Assembly (NCBI RefSeq): GCF_905475395.1
Contig: NC_058338.1
Span: 71,063,435-71,127,434 of the forward strand
DNA length: 64,000 nt
Direction: 5' to 3'
Source of the DNA: Chrysoperla carnea
Lineage: Eukaryota; Arthropoda; Insecta; Neuroptera; Chrysopidae
In this document: positions 40,401-50,660 of the stretch, in pieces
How positions within the stretch are numbered: the first letter of the stretch is position 1
Layout of the letters: each line of letters opens with the position of its first letter
Made by a program: the position numbers and the translations under genes
Notes under the pieces: generated by a model
Seen by the model: the letters and a program-made list of their open reading frames with translations, nothing else
Told to the model about the DNA's origin: nothing
Databases searched by the model: none

Positions 40401-42447
40401 ATCTAAAGTATTTTATATTCGTATCGTCTATTTTGATGTTTTTGGCATGAATTTTGGTTTCCAAGGGAACATAGAAATTCTACAAAAAAATTCAAAAAAT
40501 GGCCTCGTAATATATGATTCCAAATTTCACTTTAGGCTTCGATTACTCGAAAACTAAGCCGAAACTCGAAAATTGGTACTCTCCAATTTCGATTTGTTTT
40601 ACTATGTTTAATTATATTCCATCGTCAAATCGTGGCGCCACAGTTATCGTACTCTTCCCATTTAAATAATCGGGCAACTCCCACTAAAATTCTAAGAATA
40701 GATTTAGCTTTAGTCTAAATTGCAGAATTGATGTAGACTTTAGACCCCTCCCTCTAATGCTTGCAGAATTGATTAAGACTTAGTCCAATTTCATATAAAA
40801 AAATAAAGTTTTTTAATTAAAATTGCCTTGATCCTCGTACATCCTTAAAAGAAACATTTGTTTACATCTGTATTTAATATGCATTTTCAAAAATATTAAA
40901 AAATACTTAATGATATATGTGGTAGAACACGTTTTTGAACCATTCTGTATAAAAGATTTTTCGATATTATTAAACTATATTTGTTTTATAGATTCCACAA
41001 AAGTCTTTAATTTACTATCAAAATGCATTAAAACCTTTATTAGGAAAAACTGATTTATCTGAAACAATTATAATATTGAAACTTGCCTGGGACGACGGAT
41101 CAGATCAGCATAGTATGGATAATTATGTTCTTACTGGTAACTTTAAAAAAGTGACAAATGAACCACATACAACGGTTTGTATTCCATATTACAATAGAGT
41201 CTAGATAATCAGAACTCAATAAAAATTCATACATGTTCTCATTACTGGGATTATATGGAAAAATTTATTATAAATAAATTTAAGCGAGACTGTATACACA
41301 GCATTAACCACGTGCTATTGTGATGCTATTGTGTTTTAAGAAATATCTAGCCAAACAAGTTTTTTGCTCAACTTTTTTTAGCAGTCTCGGAAAATTATGA
41401 GTAAGGCATCATTCGAATATCACTAAATAGGGTATTCTACTATGTTTGAAAAAGTACTTCAAAATGTCGATTTTCCTAACTAAAAGCCACAAAAAATATA
41501 TTTCGGCAAAATAAACACACTTTCTTGCCATTAAATTTAATTAAATTTTAAACCTTTTTTATCCTAGCAAAAACGCTGTCAGCCATTTTGGTGACGGAAT
41601 ATTGGCAAAAACAACAGTTGTGTATGTAATTATTATATGCATAAATAAAGTTGATGGTAACAAAACATACAATTATCATGAAAGCCATCAATAAATTAGT
41701 AATTAATGCAAATTATTTTTGCCTATATAATGTCACATCATGGCGGCTCGTGTTTTAGGTCACGTGTTATGCAGATTAAAAATTTCGACTTTTAATTTTA
41801 ATATATTAAAACAATAATGTGCTTTTATGACTCAAAATTAGAATATTACGTATATTTCTACATAAATTCTAATTTTTATCAAATTTCATAATTTATTTTT
41901 CACTGCCGAAAGTACCCTATTGTTTATAACAATTGTATTATTTAAATGAATGATACCTTCATAATTGAACAAAAAAATGGAACAAAAAAGCACTTGTGAA
42001 CTAGTCTTATTAGAAAGTATGTCATATTGGATGCATATACAAACAAACAATATCTTTTTAAGTTATTAAAACGGGGGGATGTGGAAAAAGCGGAAGGACG
42101 AGTGTTTCGATTACTGAACGTTTCCAATTATATTTCGATTATCAAAGCTCTACTGTATTTACAAAAATGTTTTATTTGGATATTAATTATAAAAATTTAT
42201 TTTTTAGTGTACGGTAATAAAAAAGCAAGGTCCTGATTTTCAACTACTTTTAAGGACTAATTCGTTTGCACCATTTGTTTGGCTACAAACCAACATTACT
42301 ACTGGTATCTTCTCAGATAATGGATTTATGATGACCAGTACAGAAAAATACATTTATTTCTACGGTAATAATCCAGACATATCGAATGAAGATTTTCAAG
42401 CATCGATTCGAGTTTCTTCCTTACGTAATACAACACAACTTATATAA
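27372..42447 (+). CDS. Manba: beta-mannosidase, copy 2 (13 exons, 912 aa)
   Basis: Exons: 27372-27540, 31953-32099, 32154-32302, 32729-32943, 33691-33961, 34684-34825, 34890-35190, 36166-36464, 36769-37037, 38159-38306, 38556-38761, 40992-41174 and 42208-42447. They sum to 2739 nt, open throughout. GH2 exo-beta-mannosidase; every junction has the same phase as in copy 1. Exon 1 is one codon and exon 12 two codons longer. Signal peptide [22 protein letters not shown] minus the first Met (start ATG 27372; the preceding GTG is not used). Motifs: [45 protein letters not shown] (acid/base, about 490-494), SEYG (nucleophile Glu588), YWQLNDVW. One odd place is just after the nucleophile: copy 1 has RQHHPDNYG, this copy RQHFILNYL, so a family His is replaced. 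The introns are much longer owing to transposons. The donor of exon 12 (acg|gtttgt) is weak. Probably functional, perhaps with changed substrate preference. Confidence 0.92.
28387..28740 (+). repeat. dispersed repeat family C, copy 2 (intron 1 of mannosidase 2)
   Basis: Matches 10631-10990: 'aataataaataatacctaaa', 'ctattcaaatagctg', 'aatgtaatgtaatatatt', 'ccatttatttca' and 'aaaatcggttcatccgttta'. It carries an extra piece near 28440-28480. Confidence 0.6.
29158..29405 (+). mobile_element. tRNA-derived SINE with telomere-like (AACCT) tail, fullest copy
   Basis: The head (about 29158-29236) resembles a tRNA: A-box-like 'atcagttggttaaggcg', B box 'gggttcgattt' and an end 'gccggcgcaac'. The 5' acceptor strand is missing, so it is not a tRNA gene. 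The body, 'gttgtgatgggctggtgtag' to 'ttcgtggacagccattataa', ends in two to three AACCT units (29391-29405). The body and tail recur at 55330-55416 and, inverted, at 60027-60207. RNA polymerase III transcription from the A/B boxes is the expected mode. Confidence 0.75.
29466..30408 (-). mobile_element. pogo-like (Tc1/mariner) element, 943 bp, TA target
   Basis: Terminal inverted repeats of 24 bp (29466-29489 and 30385-30408) differ at two positions and start ggggagcggagg; TA lies immediately outside both ends. Words of the form TACGGAATTA/TACCGTAC recur inside (about 29648-29690, 30010-30035 and 30366-30395). The element carries a zinc-finger frame on the minus strand. Too short for a full transposase, so non-autonomous. 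It sits in intron 1 of mannosidase copy 2. Confidence 0.8.
29750..30064 (-). pseudogene. C-terminal PHD-like zinc-finger fragment of a pogo-type transposase
   Basis: 104 codons with CVIC...WYRC..C..WAHALC...YICVFC, the Cys4-His-Cys3 pattern of a PHD-like finger. Pogo/Tigger-like transposases of insects often end with such a finger after the DDE domain; here the DDE part is absent. The first ATG is probably internal to the former exon. It may still be open because it is recent, or by chance. Confidence 0.6.
31199..31640. repeat. two diverged direct copies, intron 1 of mannosidase 2
   Basis: 'cgctcaatcgtcaaa' followed by 'ttttctg', '..ttaaaaa.ta' and 'ccaaat' occurs at about 31199-31275 and 31529-31610, a period of about 330 bp. 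Non-coding; the frames on the minus strand here show no family motif. Confidence 0.35.
34034..34619. mobile_element. hAT-like miniature element (586 bp) in intron 5 of mannosidase 2
   Basis: Ends are CAGTGATGGATTTAGGC and GCCTAAATCCGTCACTG; just inside lie 'cgggcctagggcggca' and 'ggggcctagggcggca'. Flanking 8-mers are gacatagt (34026-34033) and gccacagt (34620-34627), matching at 6 of 8, as for a hAT target duplication. The centre holds a (TA)n microsatellite (about 34370-34460). No transposase. The matching intron of copy 1 is 78 bp and lacks it. Confidence 0.8.
35430..35850 (+). pseudogene. hAT transposase C-terminal relic (dimerisation domain), intron 7 of mannosidase 2
   Basis: The frame from 35502 reads [19 protein letters not shown], stop at 35730-35732, then in the same frame [18 protein letters not shown] and KVLEKL. 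This is the hAT-family dimerisation region (usual form ERSFSTLRRIKTYLRSTM...RLNGLALLNIHR). The stop and missing catalytic part make it dead. C-rich stretches at about 35300-35320 and 35950-35960 may lie near the element's ends. Confidence 0.75.
37509..37618 (+). repeat. 55-bp tandem duplication in intron 9 of mannosidase 2
   Basis: Two units begin 'gtttaaaaaagacatactt' at 37509 and 37564 and share 'tgatttagtagtcaa' and 'gtgcttaca', with few differences. Confidence 0.75.
39348..39552 (+). repeat. dispersed repeat family D, copy 2 (intron 11 of mannosidase 2)
   Basis: Matches 1389-1603 in the same orientation, with a few small gaps. Confidence 0.55.
39590..40470 (-). mobile_element. Penelope-like retroelement 3' part (GIY-YIG region and terminal repeat)
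   Basis: On the minus strand, 40464 down to about 40095 encodes, across one frameshift near 40190-40200, [20 protein letters not shown] then [11 protein letters not shown] and [11 protein letters not shown]. This is the GIY-YIG endonuclease of Penelope-like elements (CxCxxxYIGQT...H). Downstream, 39651-39687, is a decayed hammerhead-like motif. The reverse transcriptase part is missing. It lies in intron 11 of mannosidase copy 2, antisense to it. Confidence 0.8.
39651..39687 (-). ncRNA. decayed hammerhead-ribozyme-like motif of the Penelope element
   Basis: Minus strand: agacccaattgaggtc forms stem-loop II, followed by AAAACGTTGG where an active motif has GAAAC, and preceded by CTTAAAAA where CUGAUGA is expected. 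Penelope-like elements carry hammerheads in their terminal repeats. Both catalytic boxes are altered, so self-cleavage is not expected. Confidence 0.5.
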
Positions 42448-42491
42448 TAGATGATAAACGAATTCCAAAAATTAAAAACTGTAAATAACGA

Positions 42492-42497
42492 AATAAA
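42492..42497 (+). terminator. AATAAA poly(A) signal, mannosidase copy 2
   Basis: First AATAAA after the stop at 42445-42447, giving a 3' UTR of about 65 nt. Confidence 0.55.
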
Positions 42498-42602
42498 ATT
42501 TGAAAATGTCCTGTGTATAGTTATTTTTAGTACGATAAATGAACCCAAAATTATTGATTCTTAAGAAAACATTGTTTGCTGGGTAAATTGATTTGCAGTT
42601 TT

Positions 42603-43093
42603 TATACCATGTATATATGAAATATATTATAGTATTTTGAGTTTAGTACCAAGTTTGTAAAGCTTAAAAATATTGATGCTACGAACAAAATTTTGGTATA
42701 GGTTCATAAAATCTCCTAATTAGTCCATATCCGTTTGTCCGCCCGTCTGTCCGTCTGTCTGTGGACATGATTACTCAAAAACGAAAAGAGATATCAAGCT
42801 GAGGCTAAGTTCGTAAATGAGCAACATAAGTCAATTGGGTCCTGGATCCGTAGGACCCATCTTGTAATCCGTTAGAGATAGAACACAAGTTTAAATGTAA
42901 AAAATGTTTCTTATAAAAAAATTAACAACTTTTGTTTGAAATATTTTTTTGTAAACATCACTGTTTACCCACGCAGGTGCAAATTTTATAGTATGTATTA
43001 TATGGGAATATCAGTTATGAATGTGTGGCTATCTAAGAGTGGATATCTGTCTTTACTTACGTGACGTCAACACTGTCTATACATGGTATTTCA
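42603..43093 (-). repeat. dispersed repeat family A, long copy 2 (inverted)
   Basis: Reverse complement of the 13486-14073 copy, bounded by 'ttataccatg' and 'catggtattt'. Contains 'gtttagtaccaagtttgtaa', 'ggatccgtaggacccatc' and 'gtaaacatcactgtttaccc'. It lies 150 bp beyond the end of mannosidase copy 2. Confidence 0.7.
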
Positions 43094-44024
43094 AAAATTA
43101 ACTCAGTCAATGTTTGTTTTCACTTGTTTGTTTTGGCTTCAGAAAATTATCTGAAAAAAAATCTGTATGGTTTAAAGCAGGCGCCTTTAAATCGTAAAGT
43201 AAATCGAAAAATCGTTCAAAGGTCGAAATGCTAAAGTTACCGAAAATGTAAGATATTTTTATTAATAAACTTCTTTATTCGCCCCCACGCCCCGCTTTCG
43301 GGGTTCTCAAAATCAAAAAGACCATTTTTTTCAAATAAAGACTTTTAATGGCGTTCAAAGGGGTTTTTGGGGTCTCTGATCTCGAATTTTCAGTCGAAAT
43401 GTTAAATTTTTAACCCCGGAAATTCGAAATCGCTTATCTCCCCTTCTTTTAGATTTATCATACTGTCAAATTTTCAATTTTTCTTCAAGTATTTTTCCAG
43501 CTGCTGGTGTATTGAGAAATTGTCATTATTCGAACGTTATCTACCATTCAATGAAATCCTGCTATTATAATTTAGACCACCCTAATTGGAATAAACATCC
43601 TATAAATTTAACAAAAGGAAGGAAACGAACAAAAAAAACAAATTTTTTATAATTTATAAAAAGGAATTTTATTTAAAAAAAGCAAAAACTTATTTAAATA
43701 ATATAAAAAGTTTTTTTATCAAATATATTTTTAACTGACATTGTTTGTATTGATTAAGGCTTAAATTAAGGCAAATACGATCCTTTAAAAAATACAACTT
43801 GATCGAATATCCTAATTTAAAATAAGGCATCGATTGTACATCGAGTTTTTTTTTATAACTTAAATAAAAAATTTTTTGTATCAACGAATAATTAATTTAT
43901 TTAAATATGTAAGGCACAAAAATATTTTGTTTTCTTTTTAATATAAAAAAATTTGCATTGATTTTACATAAAAATTTATAAAATTATTTTTATTTAAACT
44001 GGAATGCTTGAGAGTTGACAAAAA
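43094..44024. other. AT-rich spacer, no gene seen
   Basis: Nothing recognised except 'cccccacgccccgctttcgg' near 43285, a small GC-rich island of unknown meaning. Confidence 0.4.
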
Positions 44025-44277
44025 TACAGAGTGTCCCAGAAAAATGTATACACTATAATGAAGTGAGCGTGTTTAAAGCAAAACACTATGAGTTTTCGAT
44101 TTCAACTGCATGTCATTATAAATTGTGTATAAAACACAACGATCAAATAATGTGAAAACTTTCGAATAATGTGAAAACTGGTTTCTATATTTGTTTGATT
44201 TTTTTGAAATCCACTTGAGAAGAATTATAAATTCTAACAGCCATAATAAGAGTGTATACATTTTATGAGACATCCTA
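44025..44277. mobile_element. short inverted-repeat element (about 250 bp)
   Basis: Left end 'gtgtcccagaaaaatgtata' and right end 'tatacattttatgagacatc' are imperfect inverses (about 27 bp). The layout 'gtgtccca...atgtatacact' is common in non-autonomous mariner-type insect elements. No coding capacity. Confidence 0.65.
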
Positions 44278-44974
44278 TTCTTTGAAACGAAACAGATGCA
44301 TTTATAAATACAATATTTAATTTAATGGAATGAAATAATTTTCAATAAAATATTATAAAAACGTTAATATTTACACTAAAAAATATAAGATAGATTTATT
44401 TGACTAGATAACAATTTTTATATTTAAAAATTTATGTTAAAAAATTAGATACCCCTTCTTCTAATACTATAAGGCTCACTTTGTGTCAATATTAAAACAT
44501 TATGTTTTAATATGAACACAAATGCTGCCTCATATCAATTTTTGTAAATCTTTTAAAAAATATACAAAAAAAGTTTATTGTCACATCATGAAGGCACTAA
44601 TTTCATTTTTCACTGGCCATTTGTTTGTGTAATCTCAAATCTGAAACAAAAAAGAAATATATATTTAATAAAAATTACATTAAAAATAAGAATAATATAT
44701 AAAAAAAGTAAACACGAATGAGCTCTTATTCAAGTTTTATCGTACTATATATACATGTTACACAGGATATGAAATTAAATTTATCTCTTCTGTGTTCTCA
44801 AGATTTGCTTGGCTCTCTGGCTGGGCTGTATGAATGGAATTGGATTGCAACGAGGGACTCACTAGTGTGGTAGAAACATGTATTATACATAAACGTGTGT
44901 GCGTGAATGTGTATGTCTTTTTTTTTAATATAACAAGTAACATAGGTATTTTATTTAAGAGCAAACATGCTTAA

Positions 44975-45638
44975 ATACAGAGTATCTCAAAACTCAGTTC
45001 CAAAAAGTCCTAGCTGAGAACAGACAAATGTAAATACTTTCTTTTCGCTTTATATGTGAAGCATTTGGATGCCGAGCTTTGACGTTATAATTTTTTTTTT
45101 GGCAAAACGCAGGTAGATCGATTTATTGTCCCCGAAACTCCTTACATGCTAAATTTCATGAAAATCAATGGGACCGTTTCCGAAATTACAAGTTTCCAAG
45201 ATAAAACGACGTTTTCTAAAAATGAAACCTAGCTAGATCGAATTTTCGCAGTCTACACATTTTTTGGGCTCTTTTAAATTTTTACATTTCAAAACTAGAA
45301 ACTTGAAAACTCTACTGTCTCAAAGTACACCGTTGAATAAAATAGCGCTCTAGTATGTAAGCACCTTAATAAAAATAATCGAAGAGCAAAAATTTTCTAT
45401 CTCAGTCTAAAATTTAAAATGTAAACCTGAATATCTTTTACTTTAAGCTGTCCCTTTCAGATAGTACCACCGTGAAGTATTATCCATTTCAAACAGAAGA
45501 TTTAAATGAATAAATCTAATCGGAAGAAATACTCGAGCTCTTAGCGGTTCTACAAATTTCTTAAGATTTCAAATTTTGAAATAAAATTATAAAAAACAAA
45601 TCCCTCAAAACCTGAGTGACTTTTGAGATACTTTGTAT
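44975..45638. mobile_element. inverted-repeat element (about 660 bp)
   Basis: Left end 'atacagagtatctcaaaact' and right end 'acttttgagatactttgtat' are inverses with a few mismatches, extending into 'cag'/'ctg'. No transposase frame. Confidence 0.65.
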
Positions 45639-46873
45639 GATATAATTTTGTAAATATTACAATACCAAGTTGCTTTTATAAAGATTTTGAAACAATGGAA
45701 ATAAAATTAATACAAAAAAGGATAAGGATTTAGATCCCCCTAGATCCTTTTTGGATATATATATTTTAAAATAAGAACAAATACAATGAATTATCCTAAA
45801 AAAATATCCAGGTAGAATAACGTCTTTTATTTGAAACAATTCAATAAACATCATTGGATTTTTCATGGTTTAATGGTCTTCTTTAACTTAAAAAAAAAGG
45901 TAAAAACTAGGGACATCTATTAACAATTTAGGTACTGCAAGGAATTAAAAAGGATGAATATATAAAATAGGTATATGTGTACATATATTATAAATATCCT
46001 TTTGTAAAGAAATCGCTCTTTTGTTGAATATAGAAATCTTGTTTTGTCTGACTGAATCCTTAGTGTTTTGTGAAATAAAACGAAATTATAATTTTGCGTT
46101 CAGGTAGACGAAATGGTGCCTTTTTTTTCTTTAAATGAATAGAAATTTTTTTTCAAAAAGTGAAATGTGCATTATATTCTTGTACCTCTATGTATTATAA
46201 TAAAAATGTAATCAATTTTCACCGGATTTATACCGGTTTTGGTCTCAAAATGATGATTACAAATAAAAATCAATTTTGGCAGTTAGTCTATGTGTATGTA
46301 TGAATGAGATATTTTGAAAAAGAGGGCTTGCAAATATAAGATAACAGAAATTTTCCTTCATATTAACAATTTTTCAAAATTCCCAGCAAGATTTTTGATA
46401 TATTTTCTTCCTTAAGGCTAAAATATCATTTTTACCCGTAAATTTTTGTCGAACTACTATATTTTGAGAACAAAAACATAAACAAAAATTGAACTCGAAA
46501 AAGCTCGTTGCAGGAATGAGTTTCGGTTTTTCTAAATTGTCTTCGTCGAAACTGATTTTGAACATAATTCTTTTAAACATAGTTGTTATTAAGCAAAGGT
46601 GAAGGGGGTGGTGCGAGTAATATCTATTCTGATTGGTCGTTGACGCGTGCTCATGTCCTGGTAGTAAATATATATAAACAATAAATACGTTTGAATTTTT
46701 TGTTTAAATGAATGTATAAAAAATAAGCTAGTGAAAACGGCCAAACAATCCCTTACACAGAACTATAGTCTGTATATGGCGGTTATTTGGAGTTCACACA
46801 AAATTTTTGTATAAGTAACTTACCATGAGAATAGGATACTGGTACGTATATCATTTCCGAAAAGAATGGAACG

Positions 46874-47713
46874 TTATTGTTGTTGCCACCATGAAATAAC
46901 GTCTAATAATTCTTCATCCTCTGGACTCATTGGTTCATAATTTTCATAACTTTCCGGATGATATACATTTAATTGTGTGTACGCAACAGCCGGGGTGGAT
47001 AACGAGCTTTCGGAGCTATATGATGGTGTGGGTGATGATGAGGATTCTGAACAAGGTGGTGTCGTTAAAATATTATTTTTGGATGATTGTGGACTTGCAA
47101 CTTCGTAATATTCATTTTGTTCAACTGTATTCATTGACGAATGTGACCCCGTCATTTCTGATTCATGTTGTTGAATCATTGCTTGTAACGATCGAATATA
47201 TTCTACAGCCATTCGTAAAGTTTCAACTTTACTCAATTTTTTACTAGCACCACGTCCATTCTGTGAACCAGACGATGACGACGAGGATAAAGCTGCAGCT
47301 ACTGATGCAGGGATATGTTGTCGTAACGTTGCAAAACCGTTATTTACTTGTTTCACACGATTGCGTTCTCTTGCATTACGTCGTGCAACCGATGCAGGCT
47401 GATGATGTGTTCCAGGTGTTCCGTACGGCATATGAAAATTAATTTTCCGTTTACAGCGTAACATATCATTATTATTTGAGATATTTAACGAATTATTATT
47501 AACAACAACCGATGTTCGTTCGATATTCGTTGCGGCAGCTAATGGACGTTTCCCGGCGGTTGTAGTGATAACACTCTTTTGTTGCATATGATTATTGTAA
47601 TTTGTTGTAACAATTACACAATTATTCGTCGCTTTATATTGCTGCATTTTATTCGCTTCATTTCCTAAAGTCATACTTGGATGTTGTTGTAACGATTGAA
47701 CTACTGCGGCCAT
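46874..47713 (-). CDS. ASH: achaete-scute homologue, proneural bHLH factor (279 aa)
   Basis: Single exon, as usual for this family. The basic region and helix 1 are at about 110-135 (RRNARERNRVKQVNNGFATL), then a Ser-rich loop (142-152), then helix 2 at about 160-180 (SKVETLRMAVEYIRSLQAMI). The C-terminus carries the conserved insect motif YEPMSPEDEELLDVISWW (about 259-276). The N-terminus is Gln/Asn-rich. It acts in the nucleus as a heterodimer with Daughterless on E-boxes to set neural precursor fate. Start: the frame runs on upstream to a GTG at 47761, but the first ATG is 47713, giving MAAVVQSLQQ. Only one family member is in the window. Length (279) is within the range of insect ASH proteins. 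Confidence 0.93.
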   Translation of the reverse strand: MAAVVQSLQQHPSMTLGNEANKMQQYKATNNCVIVTTNYNNHMQQKSVITTTAGKRPLAAATNIERTSVVVNNNSLNISNNNDMLRCKRKINFHMPYGTPGTHHQPASVARRNARERNRVKQVNNGFATLRQHIPASVAAALSSSSSSGSQNGRGASKKLSKVETLRMAVEYIRSLQAMIQQHESEMTGSHSSMNTVEQNEYYEVASPQSSKNNILTTPPCSESSSSPTPSYSSESSLSTPAVAYTQLNVYHPESYENYEPMSPEDEELLDVISWWQQQ

Positions 47714-47761
47714 CGACTGTTTTTTTTTTTTTTGATGGTTGAACACACGAACGAAAGACAC

Positions 47762-47806
47762 ACTTGATACAACACTCGCGCAATCGATATTATATTATTT
47801 TTATAA
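47762..47806 (-). promoter_or_regulatory. likely core promoter of the ASH gene
   Basis: On the minus strand TATAAAA lies at 47805-47799 and an initiator-like TATCAAGT about 33 nt downstream (near 47767). This would give a short 5' UTR of about 55 nt. The spacing is right for TATA plus Inr, but the assignment is by eye. Confidence 0.4.
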
Positions 47807-47809
47807 AAT

Positions 47810-49090
47810 GTATGTGACCTTCTTAAACAACGTCTGAAGGTGAAGTGAATCGTCTTGGTGGACGCACGACTCTCTGAGCACGTTGCTTAAGCTACCTGTA
47901 GACTTGTTATGCGACACACAAAATAGTATACTTAAAACTTGAATGATCAGATCGTTTTGATTGTTTTTTTCGTATATTTTTTATATGTTTGCTGTACAGA
48001 AGCAACTTCGAAATGAAACGGTTCGTCCAGGTACATAAGTCTTTGTATTAGGTTAATCATGGTTTGGCTTACCGACTCACCCTTGAAATATCCCCACCAA
48101 AAACACCCTTACCTGTGTGGCAGCGTGCGACCGTTCAACAACAAGCCTCTCTACCCCTCTTTTCTGTATTATACAAAAGTTTTACTCCATATAGCTTAAG
48201 TGTATTCTGATCATGTATATATGTATAGCATATATATACCTCTTATCTTATTTTTTTATTTTTTTAGGCTATTTTTTTTTTCTAACCGATGAAAAAAGAA
48301 GGAGGTTATAATGTTCTCTTTATCTAAGTGTTTTTGTTCATGTATAGGCACGTGCCACATTTCCACATTTATTCAAACAATTTTGGCTATTATTGTTTTC
48401 AGTGAAGTGAGCACAGGCGCTAAAATAATACCATAGAAATTTTGTAGACAAGTTGATTGAATAAGATGAATTTAATTTCAAGTTATATAATTATTCTTAC
48501 CTAATAGATTATTACGATAAATATTATTGTTATGATAAAATGAAGTAAAATTATTACTGTAACGAATTTTCGTTAATCGATCATTTCGTTCAATTTTTAA
48601 TTACCTTAAGATATTTTTATTTGGAAAATTTAAAAAAGGATTTTCTCTCTTAGACAATTAATATTTTAATATTAATTCAATGGTGTAGTACTGTTCAGAA
48701 ATACTTCCATTCAGAAACCTACAAATCAAATGTCTGAAAAATCATCAAACAGATTTTTTTACTACACACAGAAGTATAAGTAAATCAAACAACAAAAGCC
48801 AAAGTAGATAGATGGGTTGTAATAAAACGATTTCCTGGATGATGGTTAAGATCTGCCTACGCTGAGAAATTTGCAGTTTTAATCATGATTCGGTTATCGA
48901 ATTTATAGCTTCTAGCTTTTTTCTTCCCGGTTTGTAAAAAAAAAACTATAGAAAACAGGTCAAGTGGAAAAAACTCACAATAGAAAAAATACAGTGCAAT
49001 TACGAGAAACAAAACCATTTTTATTCCATTTCCAAAGTTTCAAACTTTCTGCAATTATTGCCCATTTTCCCTTTTTCCATAACTTTCTTT
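47810..49090. other. upstream region of the ASH gene
   Basis: No gene. Proneural genes often have large upstream enhancers, so some of this may be regulatory. No clear cluster of canonical E-boxes was seen by eye. Confidence 0.3.
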
Positions 49091-49094
49091 GTAC

Positions 49095-49216
49095 ATACAA
49101 GGTGTTCTATAATTGACTGCAAAAGTCTTCTCTTCCAGAATAAGCTAAAAAAAGAGAAGAAAATGCCCTTTCCCAAATTTGAATGCTTTTTCCCAATTAT
49201 AGAACATCCTGTATAT
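49095..49216. mobile_element. very short inverted-repeat element (about 120 bp)
   Basis: Left 'tacaaggtgttctataattg' and right 'caattatagaacatcctgta' are near-perfect inverses of about 21 bp. No room for a gene. Confidence 0.7.
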
Positions 49217-50660
49217 GGTAGACAGAAGACATTTTTCGAAAATTGAAAAATTTCGATTTACATAATCGATTTACATAAATTTGACGCACGACTCACGATT
49301 ATAAATTCAAATTTCTTCAATATCAAACTTAACTTTATCCGAGTAACATACAATATTGCAACTTACAAGGTAAAAATTCCTTTATTTTAGAAGTCGGTTA
49401 TTGAATTTTATAAAAAAGTTTATGTCAGTTATACGTACGTAGTACGGTACCATGTACTTTTCGTATCCCAATCCAATCTACTTCATGTACTTAGTTTTAC
49501 AATCCTATAACAGTTTTATGTACGTAAAAAATATTATTTTTGAAAATTATAATAATAATATGCATTTATAAATAAAATATTATGTGCATTCTCATATACA
49601 CACCATCAAGTTGTTCTTTTTTCCCTCCGGCTATATTTCACTAAGTGTAAGTAAAAAAGGATAATACTACTGCACTATTATAGCACTATCATTTTCTAAT
49701 TACACTAAATGTAAATAATATAAGTATGTATTGTAAAAGAAGAACATATTTCATACATAATATATTTTAGGTCTCCAAAATTATAGGGTGAGTTTTATAA
49801 CTTTAAAGGGGAAAAAATATTTTATATATGTATTAACGACACAACACAATATTTATGCTAATCCTTTTTTAATGTTATATATTTTTAGGGGCTATCTGTT
49901 GCTTTTTAATATTATACGGAAAATTTTATAAATTTTAAAACATTTTAGAGAGGTAGGTACGTTGTAAAATGGCTTAAAGCCTTTTTTCTGATGGCTAAAT
50001 TGAAATTCATCAATTATTAACCAATTTAAAATTCAATTTTAGTCATAAATAATCCCTTATTAGTACCTATACAGACATTTTTGCTTGAACTATACCATAA
50101 TAATTTCTATTTTTAATTTCACACAGTTTATTAAAAATATTGTTCGTTAATTAAGGTGGAATAATCATGGTGCTTTTAATGGAGATACATAATTTGATTT
50201 GCGCGGTAAAGAGTTTGAATAAATGTGTATATGCAAGGGAGAATTTCAGATATGTTTGCCAACCGTTATATATCACCCCCAAAATACCTAATGTTTTGAA
50301 TTTATAATATCTGATTAATACAATCTAAAATTGTATTAAAACTTTTTTTAAACAAGTGAAATTCGTGAAATTCTAAAGAATATACCACAATTTCATAAAC
50401 AAATTGATTATTTGCAAATAATATAATATAATTTTGATTTTATTGCATTTTGTTTCAATTAGATATGTTTAGTACAATAATTTCCATGCTCTTCCACCAT
50501 GAAGATTTCTAAACGATTCTATAGATTCATCTTAGACTCCTCTTTTTCAATTTAAAACTTATGTTTTTCTGCCAGGAATAAGAATAAAATTAGGTTTGGT
50601 TTGAATGAAATAATTACCTATATTATGTTATATTAAGTCCGTCTTAGTATATATATATAT
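49217..50660. other. AT-rich spacer, no gene seen
   Basis: Only background-length frames and short AT runs. Confidence 0.5.

Noticed and set aside
47714..47761. Longer ASH N-terminus starting MSFVRVFNHQ
   Set aside because: It would begin with GTG, run through a poly-Lys from a homopolymer and lie at the expected transcription start; the ATG at 47713 gives a normal ASH start.
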